Of a stretch of 64,000 bases of DNA, positions 34,000-43,770 are shown one piece after another. The stretch is from assembly GCF_046530675.1 (NCBI RefSeq), contig NZ_CP172558.1, forward strand, positions 1,922,001-1,986,000, written 5' to 3'. The notes under the pieces are model-generated. The model was not told the DNA's origin and ran no database searches. It worked only from the letters and a program-made list of their open reading frames with translations. Source of the DNA: Chitinibacter sp046530675. Its GTDB lineage: Bacteria; Pseudomonadota; Gammaproteobacteria; Burkholderiales; Chitinibacteraceae. Position 1 is the stretch's first letter, and every line of letters begins with the position of its first letter. The position numbers were made by a program, and so were the translations under genes.

Positions 34000-36861
34000 A
34001 TGATTACTGCTTACCATGCTAAATACTACGCACACGAGTTAACCTGCCGCCATTCGGCAAACAGTGTTGATCGTTTATCACAATCATTATTCGATGCCAC
34101 AGTCGATTTGAACCCCCATCAAATTGACGCAGCCCTTTTTGCGTTGCGTAATCCATTGCAGCAAGGAGTTTTGCTGGCAGATGAAGTCGGTTTGGGTAAA
34201 ACGATTGAAGCGGCACTAGTGCTTTGCCAGTATTGGGCTGAGCGTCGTCGTCGCCTGATTATTATTTGTCCAGCAAGCCTGCGTAAGCAGTGGTCGCAGG
34301 AGCTGGCTGATAAATTTGCGCTTCCTAGCATCGTGATCGATGCGGCTGCTATCCGTAAGACAGGACTAACACCTGCCCGTGCACTGGAGCAGTTTTGCGG
34401 CAAGCGCATTATGATCCTTTCCTATCCGTTTGCCGCGAAGCTTGCCGATCAGTTAGTTGCTCTGCCTTGGGACTTGGTGGTGATAGACGAGGCCCATAAG
34501 CTACGCAATGCCCACCGCACTAGCAACCGTATCGGCCAGGCGTTAAAAGTTGCATTCAATGGTCGTCGCAAATTACTCCTAACAGCTACACCATTACAGA
34601 ATTCCTTAATGGAGTTGTATGGGCTATCCACGCTTCTGGATGAGCATCTGTTTGGCGATGAGGTCGCATTTCGTAAACAGTTTATGAATGGATCAGGAGA
34701 TCCTGATGGTTTGCGACAGCGAATTGCTGGATTTGCAAAACGTACACTGCGCAAACAGGTACTCGAATATGTGCGTTATACCGAACGTCGTGCTATTACC
34801 CAGCCTTTTAACCCGACTGATGATGAACATCGTCTATACGAAGTCATTTCCACCTTCCTGCAGCGTGAACATTCCTTCGCCTTGCCCAAGCGGCAGCGCC
34901 ACCTGACTGGCCTGATTCTGCGCAAATTGCTGGCTTCCAGTGCCCACGCGATTCTGGGAACGCTACAAACCATCCGCGAACGCCTGCAGCGCAAACTGGA
35001 TGGGTTGGCGGAAGACCCCGAGTTCATCGCCAAGCTGATTGAAGATGAAGACTTGGAAGACGAGTATCTGGACGAACAAGAACTGGCAGATGATGCAGAA
35101 TCCTCGAACGAAGACATCATCGACGTATCGGCCCTGCGTGCAGAAATTGCCGAGATCGATAGCTTTATCGATCGTGCATCTGCGCTAAACACCGACACCA
35201 AAGCACAAGCCCTGCTCAAAGGGCTCGAAATCGGCTTTGCTAAGATGGCCGAGCTTAAAGGCCCACGAAAATCAATTGTTTTTACTGAGTCCAAGCGCAC
35301 GCAAGAATATCTGGCCCGTTATTTGGCAGCCCATGGTTACGCTGGGAAGATTGTTACTTTTAGCGGCACCAATAGCGGGGAGGAATCCACTGCTATTTAC
35401 AAAAATTGGTTTGAACAATACAAAGGCACTGATCGGGTTACCGGTTCACCTCAAGTAGATCGCCGCACTGCATTGATTGATCAATTCCGCGATCAAGCTG
35501 AGATCATGATTGCCACTGAGGCCGCCGCCGAAGGCGTGAATTTGCAGTTTTGCGCGCTAATCATTAATTACGATTTGCCATGGAACCCGCAGCGCGTCGA
35601 GCAGCGGATTGGTCGTTGTCATCGTTACGGCCAAAAGCATGACGTGGTCGTGATCAACTTCCTCAATACCCGAAACCAAGCCGACCAGCGTGTGCTGGAA
35701 TTGCTCACTGAAAAATTCCAGCTTTTTTCCGGTGTGTTTGGCGCATCGGACGAAGTGCTAGGGCGTATCGAATCTGGTATCGATTTTGAACGGCGTATTG
35801 CTCAAATCTACGATAGCTGCCGTCAGCCCGAAGATATTCAAGCCGCATTTAAAGCCTTGCAGCAGGAGCTAGAAGCCGATATCACTGAAAAAATGCGTGA
35901 AACGCAAAGTCAGCTTATGGAGCACTTTGACGAAGACGTGCACGAGCGACTGAAAATTCAACTTGATGCCGCAGAAGCCCGGCTGGATCGTATTGGCCGC
36001 TGGTTCTGGGAAACCACCCGCTATGCTCTGCGTAACCAAGCCCGCTTTGAAGAAAGCAACTACGCCTTCTCACTGCAACAATCTCCACTCAGCCATGTTC
36101 CAGTCGGGCGTTACCAACTGGTTCGGGGCGCAAAGCAGGCAGATATGCTTGCCCATGCTTACCGTTTAAATCATGTGCTAGGGGAATGGAGTGTAGAACA
36201 GGCACGAGCTGCTGCCACACCAACGGCACAGATAGTTTTCAACTACAGCGATCACCCTACCAAACTGTCTGTTATTGGCGATTTAACTGGTAAAAGCGGC
36301 TGGTTGCGGCTTGATCTACTCACTGTCAGCACGCTTGATGCCGTTGAAAATCTTATTTTCACAGCTTTAACTGACGATGGCGAGCTGCTCGATCAGGAGT
36401 GCTGCGAGAAACTCTTCATGGTTTCCGCCAAAAGCGAGCCCAAAAAATTGGTTGAGTCAGAGCCCTCCATGTTGCAGGCCAACAGTCAACGTCGCATTGA
36501 GGCGCGAATTGCTGCGTTTGTTGAAGAAAACCAGCGCACCTTCATGGAGGAACGCGATAAATTGGAAAAATGGGCCGAGGACAAATTACTCGCCACAGAG
36601 GAATCATTGCGCGACACCAAGGCTCGTATTGCACAACTGAAGCGAGATGCACGTAAAGCTAGCTCGCTAGAAGAGCAAGCGAGTATTCAAAATGAACTAA
36701 GTGAGCTAGAGCGTCAGCAGCGAAAACAGCGGCAAGCTGTTTTTGATGTCGAGGACGAAATCATAGCTCGGCGCGATGAACTGATTGAAACGCTGCATCA
36801 ACGTATGCAAGAAGAAACTGAAACTCAAACACTTTTTACCCTGCGCTGGCAGTTGGTATAG
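34000..36861 (+). CDS. SNF2-family (RapA-like) helicase of a type III RM-like operon
   Basis: A 953-residue SF2 ATPase. Walker A is DEVGLGKT (K67), Walker B is D163-E-A-H166 and motif III is LTATPLQN; the helicase-C half has TEAAAEGVNLQFC and RIGRCHRYGQ. The arrangement is SNF2/HepA-like. The last 120 residues are a charged coiled coil. It is first in a co-directional set: methyltransferase (32 bases on), Res-type helicase-nuclease and a small nuclease. Ordinary type III systems need only Mod and Res, so the additional helicase marks an extended system. Its job (DNA remodelling or translocation at target sites) is inferred. Confidence 0.9.
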   Translation: MITAYHAKYYAHELTCRHSANSVDRLSQSLFDATVDLNPHQIDAALFALRNPLQQGVLLADEVGLGKTIEAALVLCQYWAERRRRLIIICPASLRKQWSQELADKFALPSIVIDAAAIRKTGLTPARALEQFCGKRIMILSYPFAAKLADQLVALPWDLVVIDEAHKLRNAHRTSNRIGQALKVAFNGRRKLLLTATPLQNSLMELYGLSTLLDEHLFGDEVAFRKQFMNGSGDPDGLRQRIAGFAKRTLRKQVLEYVRYTERRAITQPFNPTDDEHRLYEVISTFLQREHSFALPKRQRHLTGLILRKLLASSAHAILGTLQTIRERLQRKLDGLAEDPEFIAKLIEDEDLEDEYLDEQELADDAESSNEDIIDVSALRAEIAEIDSFIDRASALNTDTKAQALLKGLEIGFAKMAELKGPRKSIVFTESKRTQEYLARYLAAHGYAGKIVTFSGTNSGEESTAIYKNWFEQYKGTDRVTGSPQVDRRTALIDQFRDQAEIMIATEAAAEGVNLQFCALIINYDLPWNPQRVEQRIGRCHRYGQKHDVVVINFLNTRNQADQRVLELLTEKFQLFSGVFGASDEVLGRIESGIDFERRIAQIYDSCRQPEDIQAAFKALQQELEADITEKMRETQSQLMEHFDEDVHERLKIQLDAAEARLDRIGRWFWETTRYALRNQARFEESNYAFSLQQSPLSHVPVGRYQLVRGAKQADMLAHAYRLNHVLGEWSVEQARAAATPTAQIVFNYSDHPTKLSVIGDLTGKSGWLRLDLLTVSTLDAVENLIFTALTDDGELLDQECCEKLFMVSAKSEPKKLVESEPSMLQANSQRRIEARIAAFVEENQRTFMEERDKLEKWAEDKLLATEESLRDTKARIAQLKRDARKASSLEEQASIQNELSELERQQRKQRQAVFDVEDEIIARRDELIETLHQRMQEETETQTLFTLRWQLV

Positions 36862-36893
36862 ATCGCTTAACTATCTGAAATAAGGAACGCTTT

Positions 36894-38852
36894 ATGGAAA
36901 ATCAAACCGCCCAATTGGGATGCAGCCCTAATGCATTAGCCGAGCGTCAAGCTGAACTGTTGGCTTTACTGCGCCAAACTGCCCCGGAAGTGATTAGCGA
37001 CAATCAAATTGATATTGAAAAATTAAAAGAACTGATCGGACAGGAAAGCATTGCTCCAGCGGAACACTACGAACTATCTTGGGCAGGCAAAGCTGCTGCA
37101 CGACGCGAAATTCAGAAAAGCACAAGCCACACCCTACTGCCTACTGCAAACAATCCGGCAATAGCACCGCACATGCTGATCGAAGGTGAAAACCTCGAAG
37201 TGCTGCGAGCACTGCAAAAATCCTACCATGGCGAGGTCAAGATGATTTACATCGACCCGCCGTACAACACCGGCAATGATAGCTTTGTTTATCCTGACGA
37301 CTATTCAGAAACTCTGGATGAATACTTGAAGCGCACGGGCGAGAAAAATGAAGCTGGTTATTTGAATAAACAAAGCCTGTGGAAAAAGAACAGCAAGGAA
37401 AGCGGCCAATACCATAGTGCTTGGTTATCGATGATGTATCCGCGTTTGTATTTGGCTCGTAATTTGTTGAGGGATGATGGGCTTTTATTTATAAGTATTG
37501 ATGATCACGAGGTGGCAAATTTAATTCAAATTTGCGATGAAATTTTTGGTAGTGAGAATTTCATTGGTTCAATGTCGTGGCTTAAAAAAAGAAAGGGTAG
37601 CTTCTTATCTAAGAAATTGGTTTCTATTACGGAGTGGGTTCTTGTTTACGGGAAGGGTCAAGATGTGAGATTGTTTGGCGGGGTTGCTGATGAAGACGAG
37701 TCGCAACCGTTGATTAAAAGAACAAACTCAGTAGGTGTTCTTAATTTTCCTGCTTGCAAGGTTAAGACGAAACTTAAAGATGGGGTTTACCATAAAGGGA
37801 GCTATGGTGAGGGTACTAGCTCAGTAAAATTATTGAACGATGTGGTTGTGGAGTCTGGTTTAATTAAAACCAGCTTTGCATTGGAGGGGCCATTTGTCTG
37901 GGGGCAAAAATATCTTGATGATCAATTGGTAAATGGTGCAGTTTTGATTGTTAATACAATTAATTTCCAGGTCAGAGCATTTAAAGCCCCCGATCCACAA
38001 TCCCACAAAGGTTTAGCTACATTCATTGATGGTGTTTCATTGGGAGCAACTAATGAGGATGGGTCAGAGCAGTTAGAGTCGCTAATGAACATCGAAGGAG
38101 TAATGAGCTACCCTAAGCCAGTAAATTTCGTAAAACACCTTGTTGCCTCTGCGACCCACTGGGACGCAGATGCAATTGTGCTTGATTTTTTCTCCGGTAG
38201 TGGCACAACAGCTCAAGCCGTCATGGAGTTGAATATTGAAGATGGCGGTAATAGAGAATGCATTTGCATACAAATGCCTGAGCTACTTGAAGAAGATAGT
38301 GAGGCATACAAGGCCGGTTATCGCACTATAGCCGACATTACCCGCACACGAATTGACAAAGTCATAGACAAACTCAAGACTAATTTCCCTGATAAAACGG
38401 CAGATTTGGCTTGCGCACAGTTCACACTAGCACCTTCCAATTTCAAGGTGTGGCGTGGCGATGTGAATGATGAAGCCGCGGTTCGTGAACAACTCAGTTT
38501 GTTCCAGAGTGCGGAGAAGACCGGGCATGCGCCGCAAGCGGCGGATGCCCAAACGGCCATGCTAGCTGAATTGCTGCTGAAGCACGGCCTAGGAGCGCTG
38601 GGCGTGCATGCTATCAGCAAGCCAGTTTCGCTGGCTGGTGTCACAGTTCATCGTGTGCTGCTAAACGATGATAAGCAACTGTGGCTATGTTTTGAGCCCT
38701 ATACAGCCGCCTTGAAGGATGAAATTGTAAAAGCAAAGCCCGCACAGGTGATTTTGTTGAACTCGTGTTTTGTCGGTGATAATGCAGATGAATTACTTTC
38801 TAACTTACAGTTAGAGCTGGCAGGCCTCGATATTGGTTTGACCGTGATTTGA
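36894..38852 (+). CDS. Type III-like site-specific DNA methyltransferase (Mod)
   Basis: A 652-residue beta-class N6-adenine methylase. Motif IV D121-P-P-Y124 (IDPPYNTGND) comes before motif I D431-FFSGSGTT; the region between them is the target-recognition domain. From about 37450 to 38150 the DNA becomes clearly AT-richer than before and after, suggesting replacement of the recognition domain by transfer. The C-terminal 200 residues probably bind Res. The start ATG follows AAGGAACGC. The methyl mark would protect host sites from the Res protein encoded 10 bases downstream. Confidence 0.93.
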   Translation: MENQTAQLGCSPNALAERQAELLALLRQTAPEVISDNQIDIEKLKELIGQESIAPAEHYELSWAGKAAARREIQKSTSHTLLPTANNPAIAPHMLIEGENLEVLRALQKSYHGEVKMIYIDPPYNTGNDSFVYPDDYSETLDEYLKRTGEKNEAGYLNKQSLWKKNSKESGQYHSAWLSMMYPRLYLARNLLRDDGLLFISIDDHEVANLIQICDEIFGSENFIGSMSWLKKRKGSFLSKKLVSITEWVLVYGKGQDVRLFGGVADEDESQPLIKRTNSVGVLNFPACKVKTKLKDGVYHKGSYGEGTSSVKLLNDVVVESGLIKTSFALEGPFVWGQKYLDDQLVNGAVLIVNTINFQVRAFKAPDPQSHKGLATFIDGVSLGATNEDGSEQLESLMNIEGVMSYPKPVNFVKHLVASATHWDADAIVLDFFSGSGTTAQAVMELNIEDGGNRECICIQMPELLEEDSEAYKAGYRTIADITRTRIDKVIDKLKTNFPDKTADLACAQFTLAPSNFKVWRGDVNDEAAVREQLSLFQSAEKTGHAPQAADAQTAMLAELLLKHGLGALGVHAISKPVSLAGVTVHRVLLNDDKQLWLCFEPYTAALKDEIVKAKPAQVILLNSCFVGDNADELLSNLQLELAGLDIGLTVI

Positions 38853-38862
38853 GGTTGCCGAC

Positions 38863-41640
38863 ATGACACAATCTATGAAACTTCAGTTTACCCACCAGGA
38901 TTACCAAAAGCGCGCAGTCGATGCTGTGGTCCAGGTGTTCGATGGCCAACCTTTGGCAAATTCTGATTTCTCACTGGCTAGCCAGAATGCCAGCGTGGAA
39001 TACGCCAACGATGGCAGCATTGGTAATGCACTCAAGCTATCTGATGAAGCCTTGCTTGCCAATGTGCAGAAGGTACAGAAAGCCAACGGTGTTGCGGAAT
39101 CGGCAGAACTGGAGGCTTCCCGCTCTGACAATGGTCAGGAGGTTTTTTGCCCGCTGAACTTTACGCTAGAAATGGAAACGGGCACTGGTAAGACCTACAC
39201 CTTTATCAAAACCATGTACGAATTGAACAAGGTGTACGGGTTCAAGAAGTTTGTGGTGGTCGTACCGAGCGTCGCAATTCGCGAAGGCACGATGAAAAAT
39301 CTGCAGATCACGCGCGAACACTTTGCCGCTGATTATGCCAATGTACCTTGTGTGCCGATGCTGTTTGACAGCGGCAAGCTCGGAGACTTGCGACACTTTG
39401 CCCAAAGCGATGCTTTGAGCGTGCTGGTAATCAATATTGATAGTTTTACCAAGGACAGCAACAAAATTAATCAGAAGGGCGAACGGGCTTTTGCGCCGAT
39501 TGAATACATCAAATCGGTCAATCCGATTGTGATTGTGGATGAGCCACAAAACTTCGAGACGGACATTCGCCGCCGTGCGCTGTTGGAGCTGAACCCGCTG
39601 TGTACCCTTCGCTATTCCGCTACCCACAAAAATCCCTATAACCTGCTGTATTCGTTGAATCCAGTTCAGGCTTATGATCTGGGGCTCGTTAAGCAGATTG
39701 AAGTGGATGGTGTCCTGGCCGATGCAAGCCACAATCAGGCATTCATTGAGCTAATCAGCATCGATGCCAAAGCTAAAGGGATTACAGCCAAGGTCTGCAT
39801 CGATGTAAATGGAAAAAATGGCCCTGATCGCAAAGCGGTGACTCTCAAGCTAGGCGAGGATTTGCTCGACAAATCCAAGGGTCGTGATGTGTATGCCGAT
39901 GGTTATATTCTCAATGAAATCCGTGCTGAAGATGGCGAAATTGAGTTTTCTGGCGGGCGTGTGTTGACTCTGCACGAGCAGCAAGGCGGGCTGGAAGAGG
40001 ATGTAATGCGCTTCCAGATTGAGCGCACCGTAGCCGCCCACTTTGCCAAACTGAAAAATCTGCAGGATATTGGTGTAAAGGTACTTAGCCTGTTTTTCAT
40101 CGACAAAGTGGCTAATTATCGCTCTTTTGATAAGGAGGGTAATCCAGTCCCGGGCAAATTTGCTGAGTGGTTTGAAGAGGCTTTCAATAGATATGCCAGC
40201 AAATCTCACTACAAAGATTTGATTCCTCACGCTGCCAATAAGGTGCATAACGGGTACTTTTCTGGGGACAGGAAAATCCATACTCCATTTGAAGAGTTTA
40301 AGATTAAATCTGGAACTTCAAAGGCGGATGCTGAAGGTAGTGCCTACTCATTAATTATGAAAGAAAAGGAAAGGCTGCTGAGTAATGATGAGCCTTTGCA
40401 GTTCATCTTTAGCCATTCGGCCCTAAGAGAAGGTTGGGACAATCCGAACGTATTCCAGATTTGTACCTTGAATGAAAGTCATAGCGCATTAAAAAAACGT
40501 CAGGAAATTGGTCGTGGTTTGCGTTTGTGCGTGAATCAAAAAGGAGAGCGAGTTCTAGATAAACGGGTGAATGTATTAACCGTGATTCCGAATGAAAGCT
40601 ATGAAGCATTCGCCAAAGCGCTGCAGACCGAGATTGAAGATGAAACAGGGGTTAGTTTTGAAAACCGAGTGAAAAATGCTCGCGCCAAAGTTCGCGTAAA
40701 ACGCAAGGTGCTGAGCGCTGAAGAAGAAGCATTGTTTAAGGCAATTTGGCAGAAAATCAGTTATCAAACTCGCTATAGCGTAAAACTTGATACCCCTGAG
40801 TTGATCGATAAATGTAAAGCTGCGTTGGCTGATTTGAATCAGTACCCTAAGGTACAACCGCCGAAGATCCGCGCACTGAAAGCCAAGCTCGTGATGAACG
40901 CTGATGGCGTTCATGGTGTTGAAACTGGCATGGGCAGCACGGAATCGAAAATGGAATCAATTGTTGTTCCCGACGTATATGCTTATATCCAGAATCGTGT
41001 GCACTTGTCTCGTTCAACGCTATTTTCAATTCTGGATGGATCAGGGCGTCTGGGGGAAATTTTGATCAATCCACAGGCCTTTTTGGATACAGCGATTGCA
41101 GCAATTAAGCATTGTCTACAAGAACTGCTGGTCAAGGGAATTGAATATCACCAGATTAATGGCCGTCGCTACGAAATGAACCTTTTTGATGGAGAATTCG
41201 AGACTTATCAAAGCAGTATCTATCCGCCAGTAAGCGATGCATTGACAACCCAGGTTAGCAAAACGTTGCTAGAGGCGCAGCAACTTGATGAGCAAAAGCA
41301 AGCTTTAGGTGATGCTTTTACTTGTGTTTTGAGTGAAAGTACACCGGAAAGTCAGTTTGCACATGACTGCTCAATAGATCCCAATGTGAAATTTTTCTTC
41401 AAGCTACCGACAAAATTCCAGATTGCTACTCCGTTGGGCTCTTACAACCCTGATTGGGCTGTAGTGTTTGAGGATGATGCCCGTGTGTATTTTGTTGCAG
41501 AAACCAAATCCAGTACAGTGATGGGGGAGCGGCGAAGTAAAGAAAACCTGAAAATCGAATGCGGTCGCGGGCATTTCAAGTTGATGCCAGATGTGGTTTT
41601 CAAAGATGTGAAAAATCTGGATCAGTTGGTTGCCAAGTGA
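38863..41640 (+). CDS. Type III-like restriction subunit Res
   Basis: A 925-residue protein. The SF2 helicase part has METGTGKTYTFIKTM (K110), VDEPQNFE and QEIGRGLRLCVN. The C-terminal nuclease has PDWAVVFEDDARVYFVAETKSS, with D864, E880 and K882 in PD...ExK order. Together with Mod it would cleave DNA after ATP-dependent communication between unmethylated sites. It starts 10 bases after the Mod stop. Confidence 0.93.
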   Translation: MTQSMKLQFTHQDYQKRAVDAVVQVFDGQPLANSDFSLASQNASVEYANDGSIGNALKLSDEALLANVQKVQKANGVAESAELEASRSDNGQEVFCPLNFTLEMETGTGKTYTFIKTMYELNKVYGFKKFVVVVPSVAIREGTMKNLQITREHFAADYANVPCVPMLFDSGKLGDLRHFAQSDALSVLVINIDSFTKDSNKINQKGERAFAPIEYIKSVNPIVIVDEPQNFETDIRRRALLELNPLCTLRYSATHKNPYNLLYSLNPVQAYDLGLVKQIEVDGVLADASHNQAFIELISIDAKAKGITAKVCIDVNGKNGPDRKAVTLKLGEDLLDKSKGRDVYADGYILNEIRAEDGEIEFSGGRVLTLHEQQGGLEEDVMRFQIERTVAAHFAKLKNLQDIGVKVLSLFFIDKVANYRSFDKEGNPVPGKFAEWFEEAFNRYASKSHYKDLIPHAANKVHNGYFSGDRKIHTPFEEFKIKSGTSKADAEGSAYSLIMKEKERLLSNDEPLQFIFSHSALREGWDNPNVFQICTLNESHSALKKRQEIGRGLRLCVNQKGERVLDKRVNVLTVIPNESYEAFAKALQTEIEDETGVSFENRVKNARAKVRVKRKVLSAEEEALFKAIWQKISYQTRYSVKLDTPELIDKCKAALADLNQYPKVQPPKIRALKAKLVMNADGVHGVETGMGSTESKMESIVVPDVYAYIQNRVHLSRSTLFSILDGSGRLGEILINPQAFLDTAIAAIKHCLQELLVKGIEYHQINGRRYEMNLFDGEFETYQSSIYPPVSDALTTQVSKTLLEAQQLDEQKQALGDAFTCVLSESTPESQFAHDCSIDPNVKFFFKLPTKFQIATPLGSYNPDWAVVFEDDARVYFVAETKSSTVMGERRSKENLKIECGRGHFKLMPDVVFKDVKNLDQLVAK

Positions 41641-41675
41641 ATTTGCTTTGAATTTTTGGATATGTGGATTAGAGA

Positions 41676-42587
41676 ATGGCGATTTTCAAGAATACTGCTG
41701 GCAAACTCCATAAGCTAAATATTTTGCCACTCGACAAAGAAAAGGCGCTGCAAAAGATGGTTGAAAACAACCTAGTGGTGGCGCTTGATCTTCATTTTCT
41801 GGCTAGTGAGTACCCGACCACGTTTGGTGGCCGGATTGATACCTTGGCAGTGGACTTGAATGGTGCGCCTGTGATTATCGAGTACAAGCGCAACAAGAAT
41901 GACAACGTAATCAATCAGGCGCTTTCCTACCTGAAATGGTTGAGAGCTCAGAAATCGGAGTTTTTCCGAATGCTGATGATTGACAAGCTTGGAAAGTCGC
42001 TTGCTGATTCAATCCCTCTGGACTGGAATAATCCACGAGTAATTTGTGTTGCCGAATCCTACAGTAAATTCGACATGGATACGGTCGAAGTGGTGCCGTT
42101 GCGGATCGAGCTTTTTAAGCATCGGTTTTATGAACAGGATATTTTTAGCCTAGAACCCTTGAATGTACCCGAGTCTCAGGCCGTAGCACTTTCGACAGCA
42201 CCGGTGTCGAATGATCAAGAGGTGCCGAGTATGGATGGTTGCATTGCCAGTATCAAATTACTCAGGAGTAAAGCGAACGAAGGAACCCGCCATCTTTTCG
42301 ATGCCATGCAAGAACAGATCCTTGCATGGGACGAATCTATCGAAGAAAAGGCGACTACGCTTTATGTGGCGTATCGAGTGTCGAAAAATTTTGCAGAAGT
42401 TCATGTCCAGAAAAATCAATTACGCATCCATCTTCGCCCGATGGACTACCAAGATCCTCGTGGGTTGATCGAAAAAATCCCAGATGGCTACAACTGGACC
42501 ATGAATCGGCGCGTGTATTTGAGTGCGATTGATGACTTGGACTATGTGATGGGGCTGGTTGAACAGTCCTATCAATCCCTACTTTGA
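41676..42587 (+). CDS. DUF5655-type protein with PD-(D/E)xK nuclease-like N-terminus
   Basis: A 303-residue protein. The N-terminal half has GGRIDTLAVDLNGAPVIIEYKRNKNDNVINQALSYLKWL, a D...ExK nuclease-like core (the EYKR strand). The C-terminal 110 residues (KATTLYVAYRVSKNFAEVHVQKNQLRIHLRP...) match DUF5655, which I recognise from general knowledge. It follows Res by 35 bases in the same direction and probably belongs to the same defence unit, as a second nuclease or accessory. The function is not established. Confidence 0.75.
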   Translation: MAIFKNTAGKLHKLNILPLDKEKALQKMVENNLVVALDLHFLASEYPTTFGGRIDTLAVDLNGAPVIIEYKRNKNDNVINQALSYLKWLRAQKSEFFRMLMIDKLGKSLADSIPLDWNNPRVICVAESYSKFDMDTVEVVPLRIELFKHRFYEQDIFSLEPLNVPESQAVALSTAPVSNDQEVPSMDGCIASIKLLRSKANEGTRHLFDAMQEQILAWDESIEEKATTLYVAYRVSKNFAEVHVQKNQLRIHLRPMDYQDPRGLIEKIPDGYNWTMNRRVYLSAIDDLDYVMGLVEQSYQSLL

Positions 42588-42674
42588 TTTCGCACATCTA
42601 TCGGCTTTACTGGTTTTGATGGAGCAAAAAAACAAAAATTGACTTCATTTTTCACTTGTTGAAAGGTTGATGGC

Positions 42675-43400
42675 ATGCGTACTCCAGAAGAGATTAAAAA
42701 TCACAAAGCTTTAATGAAGGAGATTGCGGAATACTCCGATGACGATAAGCGGCATGAAAATATTCTAAAATTTGCTAATTGTTGCGAGGCAAGTCTTGGT
42801 GAGGTGGAGGGCTTTGTTCGCAATAATCCGGATAAAGTAAATCAATTTTTTGATAATTTAGGTAGGGCTGGACTAAGCTATTCTTCAATAGTGTCCGGGG
42901 CGAGCTATGGCTTAATTGGTGAATCAATAGGTCAGATAAACTCAACTAACGATTTACTTGATTTTTTTCTAAAAATTAAAGAGTTTATTTTGGCTGCAAA
43001 AATGAAGCGCTATAATTCCAGAGATCTTCAGTGGAGTTATTTGGTGTATTCGATGACATGGGTTGCAATATTAAAGGGGTCATTCCTTTTTGGTGATAGC
43101 GAACATCATTATTTGGCGGCAGTAAAAAAAAGAACGAAAGCAGCACAAAAAAAAGGAGGGGATAGTAAGGCCGCCAACTATGAGGAACACAAACAATTTG
43201 TCTTTGCCCGCCTCGATTATTACAAGCGTATTGGGAAAACTTGGAGCACTATGAAAGATGCGGCAAGGATTATTACTCCTGAGCTAATAAAATCATCGCA
43301 CTATAATCAAAATCCACTCAAGTTAGATGCAGAAGAAAGCACGGTTTTGGAGTGGATTCGTAATCATCCAGACAGGGAAGGATGGTTTGGTGAACGATAA
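42675..43400 (+). CDS. Unknown 241-residue protein downstream of the Mod-Res unit
   Basis: The product is helical and charged, with no membrane segment, nuclease or HTH motif that I can recognise. A Lys-rich stretch (KKRTKAAQKKGG) lies in the middle, and the C-terminal third resembles a small helical domain ending in HPDREGWFGER. The DNA is AT-richer than the restriction genes. It lies between the defence cargo and the alpA-like gene of element B and could be either a cargo or a backbone gene. A ribosome site (GAAAGG) precedes the ATG. Confidence 0.6.
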   Translation: MRTPEEIKNHKALMKEIAEYSDDDKRHENILKFANCCEASLGEVEGFVRNNPDKVNQFFDNLGRAGLSYSSIVSGASYGLIGESIGQINSTNDLLDFFLKIKEFILAAKMKRYNSRDLQWSYLVYSMTWVAILKGSFLFGDSEHHYLAAVKKRTKAAQKKGGDSKAANYEEHKQFVFARLDYYKRIGKTWSTMKDAARIITPELIKSSHYNQNPLKLDAEESTVLEWIRNHPDREGWFGER

Positions 43401-43457
43401 AATTTCTTTTTAGCACAGCAAATCACTGCAGCGGCGGTAGGTTTTATGCTTCTCACT

Positions 43458-43478
43458 GTGTTCGGAATTGTCCGACAC
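43458..43478. promoter_or_regulatory. Dyad before the element B alpA-like gene
   Basis: GTGT-T-CGGA and TCCG-ACAC flank ATTG 19 bases before the ATG. There is no U-tract, so an operator is more likely than a terminator. It replaces the terminator-like leader seen before the element A AlpA gene. Confidence 0.45.
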
Positions 43479-43497
43479 TGTTTAGAAGGAAACCTTT

Positions 43498-43770
43498 ATG
43501 TCCATGCCGCTTAGCGCTGTCAGTGGCAGTATCCCATTGCAGATTGTGCGCCCAGCTGAGGCGCAAAGAATTACTGGACTCCCTCGTTCAGTTTTTTATG
43601 CCAAGCAAAAAATTAATGACCATCTCTACGACCCCACCTTTCCAAAGTCCGTAAAACTTGGTGCGCGTGCGCGTGGCTATATCCTCCAAGAGCTACAGAG
43701 CTGGATTGAAGCACGCATGCTTGAACGTACTTCGGCTTTGAACTCTGTTGTCGGCGGAGGTGCGAATTGA
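43498..43770 (+). CDS. AlpA-family regulator (element B)
   Basis: A 90-residue AlpA-type winged HTH: VRPAEAQRITGLPRSVFYAKQKI..., FPKSVKLGARARGYILQELQSWIEARM. It is only distantly similar to the element A copy. The next gene starts within its stop codon (TTGA overlap), so it is coupled to the DUF3987 gene, as alpA is adjacent to yfjI in E. coli CP4-57. Confidence 0.88.
   Translation: MSMPLSAVSGSIPLQIVRPAEAQRITGLPRSVFYAKQKINDHLYDPTFPKSVKLGARARGYILQELQSWIEARMLERTSALNSVVGGGAN

Noticed and set aside
33815..34003. 62-codon frame overlapping the SNF2 helicase start
   Set aside because: No domain or ribosome site; the ATGA overlap alone is weak evidence.
34000..42587. DISARM or BREX system
   Set aside because: A helicase and a methyltransferase are present, but no DrmA/DrmB, BrxC, PglZ or Lon-like genes; Mod-Res architecture explains the set better.
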